Below are positions 1-8,900 of a stretch of 64,000 bases of DNA, piece by piece. Below the pieces are notes generated by a model that saw only the letters and a list, made by a program, of their open reading frames with translations, was not told the DNA's origin and did no database searches. Positions within the stretch are counted from its first letter, which is position 1. Every line of letters begins with the position of its first letter. The stretch is from a bacterium (GTDB lineage: Bacteria; Planctomycetota; Planctomycetia; Pirellulales; Pirellulaceae), in NCBI GenBank assembly GCA_030430075.1, contig JAUIGN010000037.1, positions 18,756-82,755 of the forward strand, written 5' to 3'. The position numbers were made by a program, and so were the translations under genes.

Positions 1-590
1 GCATTCATGACGAAACCGTTGACCGGACAACGGATGGCTCCGGCAAGGTGGTCGATTTCACGTTGGCAGAACTCAAGGCACTCGATGCAGGATCGTGGTT
101 CGATCCAGCATTTGTGGGAGCGCAGGTGCCAACGCTCGACGAGGTGTTCGACACGTTGTCGCGGTATCCGCATCGCGTCCTGGTCGCGATGGATCTCAAA
201 GCCGCGGACATCGAGGAGGATGTTATCCGTCTGGCGAAGAAGCATCAGGTTCTGAACAGGCTGCTCTTCATTGGGCGGGCAATTAGCGTTCCGGAAGTGC
301 GACAGCGACTCCGGAAAGCTGCCCCGAAGGCTCAGATTGCGGTCGTCGCCAACACTCGTGATGAACTGGAGGCCGCAATGGATGATGAGTTTGCGGACTG
401 GGTCTACGTTCGCTACGTGCCAAGCAAGGCTGACGTTGCCAGGATTCATGAAGGAGGCCAGCAGGTGTTCATTGCCGGGCCGACTGTCGCCGGCGAAGAG
501 CGAGCGAATTGGCGGACGGCGATTGCGAGTGGTGTTGACGGCGTGCTCACCGACTACCCGCTCTCCTTGAAACGCTTGATGCGAGAATAG
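1..590 (+). CDS. Glycerophosphodiester phosphodiesterase, C-terminal part (5' end outside window)
   Basis: The reading frame is open from the first base of the window (codons from position 3) and ends with TAG at 588-590, so the start lies upstream. The first visible residues read IHDETVDRTTDGSGKV, which matches the HD...xDRTTxGxG signature of the GDPD family, where the His is catalytic and the acidic residues help bind a metal. The frame then continues through typical TIM-barrel strands (LVAMDLK, LLFIGR, AIASGVDGVLTDYP); the closing GVDGVLTDYP is the usual C-terminal barrel motif. The family cleaves glycerophosphodiesters to glycerol 3-phosphate and an alcohol. Whether this copy is exported cannot be seen, because the N-terminus is missing. 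No partner gene follows on the same strand within 700 bp. The family call is firm; the substrate is not known. Confidence 0.88.
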   Translation, partial: IHDETVDRTTDGSGKVVDFTLAELKALDAGSWFDPAFVGAQVPTLDEVFDTLSRYPHRVLVAMDLKAADIEEDVIRLAKKHQVLNRLLFIGRAISVPEVRQRLRKAAPKAQIAVVANTRDELEAAMDDEFADWVYVRYVPSKADVARIHEGGQQVFIAGPTVAGEERANWRTAIASGVDGVLTDYPLSLKRLMRE

Positions 591-784
591 GCAACCTGCA
601 AGGAAATGGTCTGTCGCGTCGCGGCCCAGGCGGCGGCGGTCGTCAGGGCGATGAGCGCGAACAGCTGACCTGCATGCCTGCTCGCGACGACACCTCGCTC
701 AATCGCCAATACGACGTACGCGGTCGTGCTGACGATGAACTCGGTACGGATCGCCGCCGACCAGCCGTGGGAAAGATTCGAACG
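554..784 (-). pseudogene. Possible decayed membrane-protein fragment
   Basis: On the minus strand a frame stays open from just after a TAA at 787-785 to a stop at 556-554, about 76 codons. It has no ATG or GTG start. The translation contains two hydrophobic stretches (TTAYVVLAIE and LFALIALTTAAAWAA), which resembles a fragment of an integral membrane protein. It overlaps the last 37 bp of the glycerophosphodiesterase gene tail to tail. No ribosome binding site is seen. It may be a relic of a deleted gene or chance openness in GC-rich DNA, so the call is weak. Confidence 0.2.
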
Positions 785-800
785 TTAGCCCGGGTAATCG

Positions 801-960
801 ATCAGCCGTTGGGCGTTAGCCTCGGTTCCGTCAATCACCGAACCAGCGGGACGCTAACGCTTTCGGGCTGACATGCGCAGCGCTTTGGGCAATTTCATGA
901 CAAGCGATTGCGGCGCAATGACTCGCCCTGACTGGTTGTTCGTGCATGAATAATTCGGGT
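801..960 (+). repeat. Dispersed repeat family A, long copy 1
   Basis: This intergenic element starts with a left arm TCAGCCGTTGGGCGTTAGCC (802-821). The right arm, within 848-871, is nearly its inverse (GCTAACGC...GGGCTGA). A roughly 85 bp 3' part follows, carrying blocks such as ATGCGCAGCG, GATTGCG and TTGTTCGT..ATGAAT. The same order of blocks recurs at 55179-55346 and, more degenerate, at 49676-49835. Only the arm part is seen near 48400, 47543 and 63864. It looks like a non-coding dispersed element. The rest of the 591-1375 gap shows no convincing gene. Confidence 0.7.
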
Positions 961-1375
961 TGGCGACCCAACCTGGAAGACGGCACCTGCGCATGCGTAG
1001 GGTGTCTGTGACCCGTCGTCTGTGACCCGATCGCCAGCCCGCTATGGGGCCGAGGCCATGCCTCGCAAGGCGCTTGCCCACCGGATGGCTTATTACCATG
1101 TGGGTGGGAAGGTGACACCCGTGAACGTTGAGGGCAGGCAATGGAAGGGTTTGCAACGCAGAAGGGGGATTGCTGGTGTTCTTCACCCACGCCTGAACGG
1201 CGAAGTCCAACCCAACCGCAGGTTTGCCATTGACGTCCGGACTGACAGGCACGGGGCGTATGGATTTGAACGTCCAGCCGGGTGCATTACAATCGTGATT
1301 CTTGGGACAAGTCAATCGGCAATGCACGTTTACCGGGGGAATGCCATTGCCGCCGAGTGGCCGTGGAGGCGACGT

Positions 1376-2560
1376 ATGATCCTGCACAATACGAATGTGT
1401 CGTTGCTCGCGCTATTGCTAATCCCGCTGCTGCCGCTGCCAGGACAATCGATTGAGATCACCGTCGATTCCCGCGAGAAGCTTGTGACGGCCGTGGAGCG
1501 TGCCACCCCGGGAACGACCATCCTGATTGCTCCCGGCACCTACCAAGGCGGCCTGCATTTCCATGGAATTCAAGGCGAGGCAGGTAAGCCCATTACACTC
1601 GCGGCGGCGGACAAGGAGCACCGGCCCATCTTCAATGGGCGGAACTCTTGCTTTCATTTCACCGACCCCGCCTATGTCGAACTTCACGACCTTGTACTTG
1701 TCGAAGCCAGCGGCAACGGCATCAATATCGACGACGGAGGGTCGTACGACAGTCCCGCACATCACGTCGTGCTTCGCGGCCTGACTGTCCGCGACATCGG
1801 CCCGAGCGGCAATCGCGACGGAATCAAACTGTCCGGCCTGGATGACTTTCGCGTCGAGGATTGCACTATTCAACGCTGGGGGACGGGCGGGTCGGGAATC
1901 GACATGGTGGGTTGCCATCGCGGCCAAGTCGTCGGCTGCACGTTCCGATATCGAAGTGATTTGGCGGCAAACGGGGTTCAAACGAAGGGAGGTAGTACGG
2001 ACATTGTGATCCGACGCTGCCGTTTCGAGAATGCCGGCGGAAGGTCGGTAAACATTGGAGGCAGCACGGGGCTTCCTTACTTCCGCCCCAAGGTTGACGG
2101 CTACGAGGCCCAGGACATCATCGTTGAGGACTGCACGTTCATTGGTTCGTCTGCTCCGATCTGTTTCGTTGGTGTGGATGGTGCACGCGTCCAGTACAAC
2201 ACGATCTACCGACCCACGCGTTACGTCGTGCGGATTCTGCAGGAGTCTCGTGGAGACCAGTTTGTGGCCTGTCGCAATGGAGTCTTCGCCAACAATGTAA
2301 TCGCCTTCCGCTCGGATGAGACGCGGGGAATTGCCAACATCGGTGCTGGTACGGCTCCGGCAACCTTCAAGTTCAACGACAACCATTGGTTTTGCATCGA
2401 CCGGCCGGAACGAAGCAATCGGTTGTCCTTACCAGTGAAGGAGACACGGGGCACGCACGGGAGCGATCCGCTGTTCGCGGATGCGGCCCAAGGCGATCTG
2501 CGGCTGCAGTCTACAAGCCCGGTTCAAGACGCCGGTGTGCGTGTCAAGGATTCTCCGTAG
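1376..2560 (+). CDS. Secreted right-handed parallel beta-helix protein
   Basis: The protein has 394 residues from the ATG at 1376, chosen because GGAGG lies at 1365-1369 and a clean signal peptide follows at once (hydrophobic LLALLLIPLLPLPG, then cleavage before about QSIEIT). An upstream in-frame extension to 1022 is ignored. After a start that reads like the first coils of a pectate-lyase-type helix (TTILIAPGTYQGGLHFHG), the body is a series of short repeats of the form xVVLRGLTVRDIG / IVIRRCRFENAGG / IIVEDCTFIGSS, with many Asn, Cys and Gly turn residues. Right-handed beta-helix proteins are usually polysaccharide lyases, epimerases or hydrolases. No catalytic set is recognisable, so the substrate is unknown. 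The stop codon TAG lies inside the first unit of a 16 bp tandem repeat. The gene stands alone. Confidence 0.75.
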   Translation: MILHNTNVSLLALLLIPLLPLPGQSIEITVDSREKLVTAVERATPGTTILIAPGTYQGGLHFHGIQGEAGKPITLAAADKEHRPIFNGRNSCFHFTDPAYVELHDLVLVEASGNGINIDDGGSYDSPAHHVVLRGLTVRDIGPSGNRDGIKLSGLDDFRVEDCTIQRWGTGGSGIDMVGCHRGQVVGCTFRYRSDLAANGVQTKGGSTDIVIRRCRFENAGGRSVNIGGSTGLPYFRPKVDGYEAQDIIVEDCTFIGSSAPICFVGVDGARVQYNTIYRPTRYVVRILQESRGDQFVACRNGVFANNVIAFRSDETRGIANIGAGTAPATFKFNDNHWFCIDRPERSNRLSLPVKETRGTHGSDPLFADAAQGDLRLQSTSPVQDAGVRVKDSP

Positions 2561-2636
2561 CTGGGTGGCGATGTAGCTGGGTGGCGATGTAACTGGGTGG
2601 CGATGTAACTGGGTGGCGATGTAACTGGGTGGCGGT
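2557..2636 (+). repeat. 16 bp tandem repeat, five units
   Basis: Five consecutive 16 bp units run from 2557 to 2636: two copies of GTAGCTGGGTGGCGAT, two of GTAACTGGGTGGCGAT and a last one ending GGCGGT. The first unit supplies the TAG stop of the beta-helix gene. Near identity between units suggests recent slippage expansion. Confidence 0.95.
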
Positions 2637-2806
2637 GTGCCTGCGTGCGTGACGAGCCGGTGAATTCCCTGAGCAAGCTTCGACTCGATGACAACCGTTC
2701 CGCTATCGCGATCGTACTGTTCGCGAGAAGTTGGCTCGCTCGAAGTCTGATGGGGATTCCGGTATTGATCTTTTTCTGGTGAAACGGCAGGCTCCCTCGG
2801 CCCCGT

Positions 2807-4933
2807 TCACAGCGAAGCGACGTACTGCTCCATGAAGTCAAACTTTTCAGTCATATCGCCCATGGAGTACGGGTAGGTCATGCCGTTCTCGGTCATGAAC
2901 CAGGCGGCGAACGTGGTGGCGAAGTCTTCCAAGGGAGACAGCTGGCCGTAGTCGCGGGCGAAGTTGCCGGCGGCGTTCTCATGGAACCACCAGTTCGTGT
3001 CGCCCTTGTCGTACTTCATGTATTCGTCGCCGGGCTGAGCCACACCCCACTTCCAACCGCTCAAGTCCTTCCAATCGTCCCAGTTGGGGTTCTCGTCGTC
3101 TTTGAAGTGGCCGAACTCGTGCAGCACGACACGGATCACCTGGTCGGTGCTGCTGAATGTCGATTCGACGAACGCGACTTCGTCGCTACCGTTCCAGCCC
3201 CCCACGCTCCACGAGCCGGCCGTCTGGACGCCGTGGCGATAGAGGGTCACGTCCTTGCCGTTGTGCGTCTTGAGCAACGACGTGTTGTTCGCCGCAGCGT
3301 GCATCATCCCCAAGGCGAGGTCGACGGTTTCGATTTCATCGTTGGACCACCAGCCGGCTTCGACGGTCACCTTATCGGGCCAGCCGTAGAGCTTCTTGGT
3401 CACCTTGCCTCCGTTCTTGAAGATCAGGCGAGCGTCCTCGTCTTGCTGGTCCTTGATATCGTCATCTGCATCCAGAAACCGGTCGGCACCGTCGCCGCCG
3501 TACGAGATATCGACGCCGTAGAGGCCTCCGAACAGCGAGTCGTTTCCGGCTTGACCGCTGAGCGTGTCGTCGCCGTCTTCTCCCAGCAGCCGGTCGTTGT
3601 CACCGCCGCCGAACAGCGAGTCGTTATGGTCGCCGCCGCGGAGCAGGTCGTCGCCCAGTCCGCCGTCCAGCGTGTCGGCGCCGTGTTCGCCGTACAGCTC
3701 GTCGTCGCCGGCCGAGCCCGTGAGGAAGTCCTGCTCGTCGCCGCCATACAGCCAGTCGCCGTCCAGTCCGCCGTCCAGCAAATCGCGCCCTGCGTCGCCG
3801 AATATCTTGTCGCGGCCTGCTTCGCCGTAGATGTGGTCGGAGGCATCTCCGCCGTGCAGCACGTCGTTTCCATCTCCGCCCCAAATGTGATCATGCCCGC
3901 CTTCGCCCCAGATCTCGTCGCCCCCATGACCGCCGTAGAGGTAATCGGCATCGTCGCCGCCAAAAATCGTATCGACGTCACGCTGACCGTAGATCGTGTC
4001 GTCGCCCCGGCCACCGTAGAGTGTGTCCTCACCGTCGCCGCCGTAGATCGTGTCGTCGTTCTCGTTACCGGCGAGCGTATCATTGTGTTCGCCGCCGAAG
4101 AGATGATCGGCGCCCCGACCGCCGTGCAACTCGTCGTGGCCATGCTCACCAAACAGCCGGTCGTCGCCCGCGTCGCCGTAGATGAAATCGTTGTGGTGAC
4201 CGCCGTAGATCCTGTCGGCACCGTCACCGCCGTGGATCGTATCGACGCCACTCTCGCCGCTGATGTAGTCGGCGCCATCGCCGCCGTGCAGCACGTCGCC
4301 ACCGGCACCGCCGTACACATGGTCGTCGGCTCCAAGCGACCAGATGTAATCAACGCCTCCGCGGCCATAGAGGAAGTCGGGCCGGTCGCTGCCGTAGATC
4401 GTGTCGTTGCCCCCTCCTCCGTAGATCTCGCTGGCGCCGAGTCCGCCGTCCAGCAGGGAAGGAATGTCGGTGTCGTTAATCACGACGTCATCACCATTCC
4501 GTGCCAGCACCGTGATCGACGACACCAACTCGATCGCGAACGTCTTCGAGGCGATGATCTGAGCGAACTGGTTCTTGACCTGAGCCAAGACACCGTGGGT
4601 GATGTCGTCGAGCGATCGCGTTTCCGTCTCCCCGTTGTTGTCAATTCGAGTCAAGTCACCCGAATCGCCTCCGCTCGTCTGCTGCGGCACCTTGTTTCCG
4701 AGATTGAATTCCTTGACGAGGATTTCGTCGTCGTCATTGGTAGCCGTGACTCGCAACTCGCCGCCTGCCAGCAGTTCGATCTTCGGCGGGTCGTCGATTT
4801 TGAAGTCGACGACGTCCAGATCTGCGGCAAGCAATTCGCGGGATTGCAACTGTTCAAAAGTGATCCGGCGACGGCCGAAGCGGGTACGCATTGAGGCGGC
4901 TTGTGACTTCGAGCGGTGTGATCTGGTGGTCAT
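2807..4933 (-). CDS. Secreted RTX-repeat protein with C-terminal HExxH zincin motif
   Basis: The protein has 708 residues from the ATG at 4933, preceded by GAGGAAG on the minus strand; an upstream in-frame start at 5029 is less likely. Residues 25-39 (TFEQLQSRELLAADL) are a LEPR-XLL-type motif, common at the N-terminus of large exported planctomycete proteins. Residues of about 160-490 are tandem nonapeptides of the GGxGxDxLx type (GGGGNDTIYG, GGDGADYISG), the calcium-binding RTX beta-roll. After them come VLHEFGHFKDDEN (about 603-615) and a later EDFATTFAAWF (about 668), resembling an HExxH zinc site with a downstream Glu ligand. The order is unusual: serralysins carry the protease before the RTX roll. 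Peptidase activity is inferred. It is divergent from the sigma factor gene at 5293. Confidence 0.8.
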   Translation of the reverse strand: MTTRSHRSKSQAASMRTRFGRRRITFEQLQSRELLAADLDVVDFKIDDPPKIELLAGGELRVTATNDDDEILVKEFNLGNKVPQQTSGGDSGDLTRIDNNGETETRSLDDITHGVLAQVKNQFAQIIASKTFAIELVSSITVLARNGDDVVINDTDIPSLLDGGLGASEIYGGGGNDTIYGSDRPDFLYGRGGVDYIWSLGADDHVYGGAGGDVLHGGDGADYISGESGVDTIHGGDGADRIYGGHHNDFIYGDAGDDRLFGEHGHDELHGGRGADHLFGGEHNDTLAGNENDDTIYGGDGEDTLYGGRGDDTIYGQRDVDTIFGGDDADYLYGGHGGDEIWGEGGHDHIWGGDGNDVLHGGDASDHIYGEAGRDKIFGDAGRDLLDGGLDGDWLYGGDEQDFLTGSAGDDELYGEHGADTLDGGLGDDLLRGGDHNDSLFGGGDNDRLLGEDGDDTLSGQAGNDSLFGGLYGVDISYGGDGADRFLDADDDIKDQQDEDARLIFKNGGKVTKKLYGWPDKVTVEAGWWSNDEIETVDLALGMMHAAANNTSLLKTHNGKDVTLYRHGVQTAGSWSVGGWNGSDEVAFVESTFSSTDQVIRVVLHEFGHFKDDENPNWDDWKDLSGWKWGVAQPGDEYMKYDKGDTNWWFHENAAGNFARDYGQLSPLEDFATTFAAWFMTENGMTYPYSMGDMTEKFDFMEQYVASL

Positions 4934-5245
4934 GACAGGGCTTCCTCGGCTCCAGGAGATCGTCCTTTGCCGCGACGCAAGACGGCATTGGGACAGGATG
5001 GCGTGAAGTTCGCGTCTGGGATCAATCAACTGCGCTCGGACGAATTACCTCACCGACCTTCTTGGCTTTTTTTCTGAGAGAGGCCGGGGGGCGATGTTCC
5101 GCCTTTGTTGCGGCCCTTGTTTCACAGGATGCGCATACCGTGCGGGCATCCTTGCAGTCGCGATGGTCATTTGCGCTGCTGCCAGCGGCTCTCATTTGAT
5201 TTTCCGAGAAAAATCAGCTATCCAAGTGAAGAATCGGGGCGGAGC

Positions 5246-5259
5246 GCATTTAACAATGC
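5246..5259 (+). promoter_or_regulatory. Short inverted repeat upstream of the sigma factor gene
   Basis: GCATT-TAAC-AATGC is a perfect 5 bp inverted repeat ending 33 bp before the ATG of the sigma gene. It could be an operator or part of the leader; no function can be assigned. The rest of the divergent 4934-5292 region contains a T7 run near 5067-5073 but no clear -35/-10 pair. Confidence 0.3.
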
Positions 5260-5292
5260 AGGGTTCGTTCAGGTTGCCTGCAGGACCGAGTC

Positions 5293-5910
5293 ATGAGCGA
5301 TGATTCCGATGTGCGTGCGCTATACGATGCCGGCGAGCGCGTGCATGACGTGTTCGGTGCGCTGCTCGAATCCCACCGCGGCCGGCTGGAACGGATGATC
5401 GCCCTGCGAATGGATCGCCGCTTACAGGGCAGGATCGACGCGTCGGATGTCCTCCAGGAGACGACAGTCGATGCGCTACGCCGACTGCCCGCCTATTTGG
5501 ACAATCCGCGAATGCCGTTTTTACTCTGGCTGCGATTTCTTACCAGGCAGAAGTTGATTGAACTTCACCGGCGGCATCTGGGCGTCCAGGCCCGCGACCC
5601 GCGCCGCGAGGTGTCGCTGACGGCTCGTCCCTCTGTGCAGGCCAGCTCTGTGATGCTGGCGGCTCACCTCGTCGGGCATTTCACATCGCCCAGCAATGCG
5701 GTTATCAGGGCTGAAATGAGAGCGACTCTCGAAGGGGCGCTAGAAGTCATGGACCCCATCGACCGTGAGATTATTGCGTTACGGCACTTCGAGCAACTGA
5801 CGCTGTCGCAGGCGGCTAAAGAGCTTGAGATCGCTCATACGGCCGCCTGCAATCGATATGTGCGAGCCATCCGGCGACTGAAGAAGATCTTGGACGAGAC
5901 CGCAGGGTGA
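5293..5910 (+). CDS. ECF-type RNA polymerase sigma factor (planctomycete subfamily)
   Basis: This 205-residue protein has the two helical domains of sigma-70 family ECF factors. Region 2 spans about 25-105, including GRIDASDVLQETTVDALRR (promoter -10 recognition and core binding) and LWLRFLTRQKLIELHRRHLG. Region 4 is at about 145-200, where LEVMDPIDREIIALRHFEQL leads into a helix-turn-helix (TLSQAAKELEIAHTAACNRY). This form is typical of the ECF factors that planctomycetes encode next to Ser/Thr kinases. Its stop codon (TGA, 5908-5910) overlaps the GTG at 5907 of the kinase gene, so the two are probably translated together. It likely directs core polymerase to a regulon that cannot be inferred here. 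No anti-sigma gene lies beside it; the kinase may fill that role. Confidence 0.92.
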   Translation: MSDDSDVRALYDAGERVHDVFGALLESHRGRLERMIALRMDRRLQGRIDASDVLQETTVDALRRLPAYLDNPRMPFLLWLRFLTRQKLIELHRRHLGVQARDPRREVSLTARPSVQASSVMLAAHLVGHFTSPSNAVIRAEMRATLEGALEVMDPIDREIIALRHFEQLTLSQAAKELEIAHTAACNRYVRAIRRLKKILDETAG

Positions 5911-8900
5911 GGGGCCCAGTTGTGTCCCAGCAACCGTCCAACCGCGCACAGGAACATCACGTGAGTCGATCCGAGTGTTCACCTTCGCAAGGTGACCAGC
6001 AGCAAATCGCAGAGCTCGCCGATGAGTACATCGAGCGGATTCAGGGCGGCGAGCAGCCTTCGATCGAGGACTATGCGGCACAGTATCCCCAATTGGCTGA
6101 GGGCATCCGGGAGCTGTTTCCGACGCTCGCCATGTTGGAGCAGGTGGCCCCCTCCTCCCCGAATTGTCAACGGTCCGAGGTCGCCGAGCCCGATACGGGA
6201 GGAAACCTTGAACCCGGAACACTGGAAACGGTAGGAGAATACCGATTGCTGCGTGAGATTGGACGTGGCGGAATGGGCGTCGTTTACGAGGCGCTGCAGC
6301 CGTCGCTACGCCGGCGTGCCGCGGTGAAAGTGCTGCCGCCGGAGTTCGGGCGGCGGGCGGCGGCGCCCGAGCGGTTTCGCTTGGAAGCGCGGGCCGCCGC
6401 GCAGATGAACCACCCGCACATCGTGCCCATCTATGAGGTCGGCAGCGACCAGGGCGTGCTCTATTACGCCATGCAATTGATTCGCGGCGCATCGTTGGAC
6501 CATATTATCAAGGCGCTGCGCACGCTCCACCGGGAGAACTGCGTCCCCGCGTCAGGCGGTCCGCCCACACGACGTACGCCGCAGTCGAAAACCGACAACG
6601 ACTCGATAACCGCCGCGGCACGGGACGCGCCGCGCGCCGACGACGCATCGCAGGCGGCGGTTGGCCTGCTGACGGACTTCGGCAAGCCGGATGCGGAGCA
6701 ACTAGCGCCGCCGACCAGCGCGGCGCGGGAGAAGGCGACCGCGGATGGTGGACGCTCCACCATCAAGGCCGCTGCGAACCTGGCCGAAGTCGATACGGTG
6801 GCCGGGGGGCCACGTCGAGGCCGCCGGGACTGGCGACCCTATTATCGGAACGCCGCTCGCATTGTGTACGAAATCGCGCAGGCTCTGGCGTACGCCCACC
6901 GGCAGGGCATCGTGCACCGCGATGTGAAGCCCTCCAACGTGCTGCTCGACTTTGAAAATCACGTTTGGATCACCGACTTCGGTTTGGCGAAGGCGGATGG
7001 AGTGGGACTTACGCAAACCGGCGAGTTTGTTGGAACCTTGCGGTACATGGCTCCCGAACGCTTTCAGGGATGGTCGGATCCGCGCAGCGACGTGTACAGC
7101 CTTGGGGCAACGCTCTATGAAATGCTCGCCTTCCGGCCCTGCTTCGAAGTCAACGATCATGCGGCGACCATCCAACAAGTCCTGCACGGCGAGCCGATCC
7201 GGTTGCGGCTGATCTACCCGGCAATTCCCCGTGACTTGGAGACCATCGTCCTTAAGTCACTTGAGAAAGAGCCCCAGCACCGCTACCAATCGGCGGAACA
7301 ACTGGCGGAGGATCTCAAGCGGTTCCTGCAACAGAGGCCGCTGGCGACGAGACGAATCAGCTGGCGAGACCAAATCTGGAGATGGACGCGGAGAAACTCA
7401 AAGCTTGCCGCAGCGCTCCTGTTGTCGTTGCTGCTGCTGGTCGCCCTGACCGTCGTCGGATTCGTTTCGGCCGCCATCTACCAGGACATTGCGGCGAGTG
7501 AAGGAGCATCACACCAGAGAGCCCTCGCGGCGAACCGCAAGGCCGAATCGCGACAGTTGCAGTTGCTCGAAGCCGAAGGGCATCGGCATGAAGCACAGGG
7601 AGACCTGCTGGCCGCGCTTCCTTTTTACACGGAAGCCTTGCGGATCGCGCATGCCAACTTCTGGCCGCTGGACAACCATCAGCTTCGCTTGAATCGCCTG
7701 CTGCGGCAGTCGCCACGAGTCGAGCAGGCCTGGCTGCTGCCGGCCGAGGACGGGCGGTCGGTCCTGTTCAGCCCGGACGGCGAGTCGATACTCTCAACGC
7801 CACTGGCCCGCAACCAGGCGCCCGACCACGACTGGGCTCGCCCTCAGACCGCATGGCTGTTGCGTGCCCGGGGGGGAGCGCCAATTGCCCTGGAAGGCCA
7901 CTCGGCTGCGATTTGCGACGTCGCGTTCTCGCCGGACAGTCGCTACCTGGCGACCGCCGGGCACGACGGTCTGGTCGTCGTCTGGAAAACGCACACCGGC
8001 CGGCCCGACGGCAAGCCGTTGCGCCACGAAGGGCCGGTCAACGGCGTGGCGATTCGGGGAGACAGCGCCCAACTGGCAACGGCCAGCGAAGACCACCGGG
8101 CAAGGGTGTTCGACATCGCCAGCCGTAGGCTGTTGCGTGAACTGCGTCATGAGAGCCCGGTCACGTTCGTTGCGTTTGCGGCGGACGACCTGGTGGTGAC
8201 TGCCGACGCGAAGACGATCTGCTTTTGGCGCGAGGAGCGGTGCGTCCATTCCGTCGACCGCTTGCGAAACACTCGACAGTTGGCGTTAGTCGACGAAGGC
8301 CGGCAACTCGTGACGCTCGGCGACCGCACGATTCAGTCGTGGAGCCTGCCGGTCGATGGTCCCCCCAAACCATCCAAGAGCCTACGTGCGCCGCACGCGT
8401 ACGGTCTGCACCCGGCGATTGTGCAGCGTGACGGCAGGCGGGTCTTGGTCTATACGGGCAGAGACCCTTGGGCCCAACTGTGGAACTTGCGCACTCGGCA
8501 ACCGCTGTCGTGGCACGTTCGTCAGCAGGACCGCATTCTTTTCGCGGCCTTTCGCGACGATGGCCTGTTCTTTCTCACGGCTGGGGCCGACCATGTGGCG
8601 CGCATCTGGGACGCGCGGACCGGCGAGCCGGCCTCGGCGCCGCTGCGGCATCATCAACGAGTCGTTGCGGCCGCATTCAGCCCCGATCGACACCAGATCG
8701 CGACGTGCGACGCCAGCGGCGTCGTGCGGCTCTGGCGCCTGCCTGGGCAAGCGAGTCTGCCGCCGGACATCAGCTTGCAGCACTTCGACGGCAACCCTGC
8801 CAATCCGCTCCTCAAGGCGGCGGCCTTCGGACCTCGTGCCGGTCATCTCGTCACGACCGCCGGACGGTGGACCCGAATCTGGAGCAGCAGCGGCGAGCGC

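Noticed and set aside
2981..4894. 637-codon open frame on the plus strand
   Set aside because: It is the antisense of the RTX repeats; its Val/Ala-rich repetitive product mirrors the GGxGxD repeats and it has no ribosome binding site or recognisable domain.
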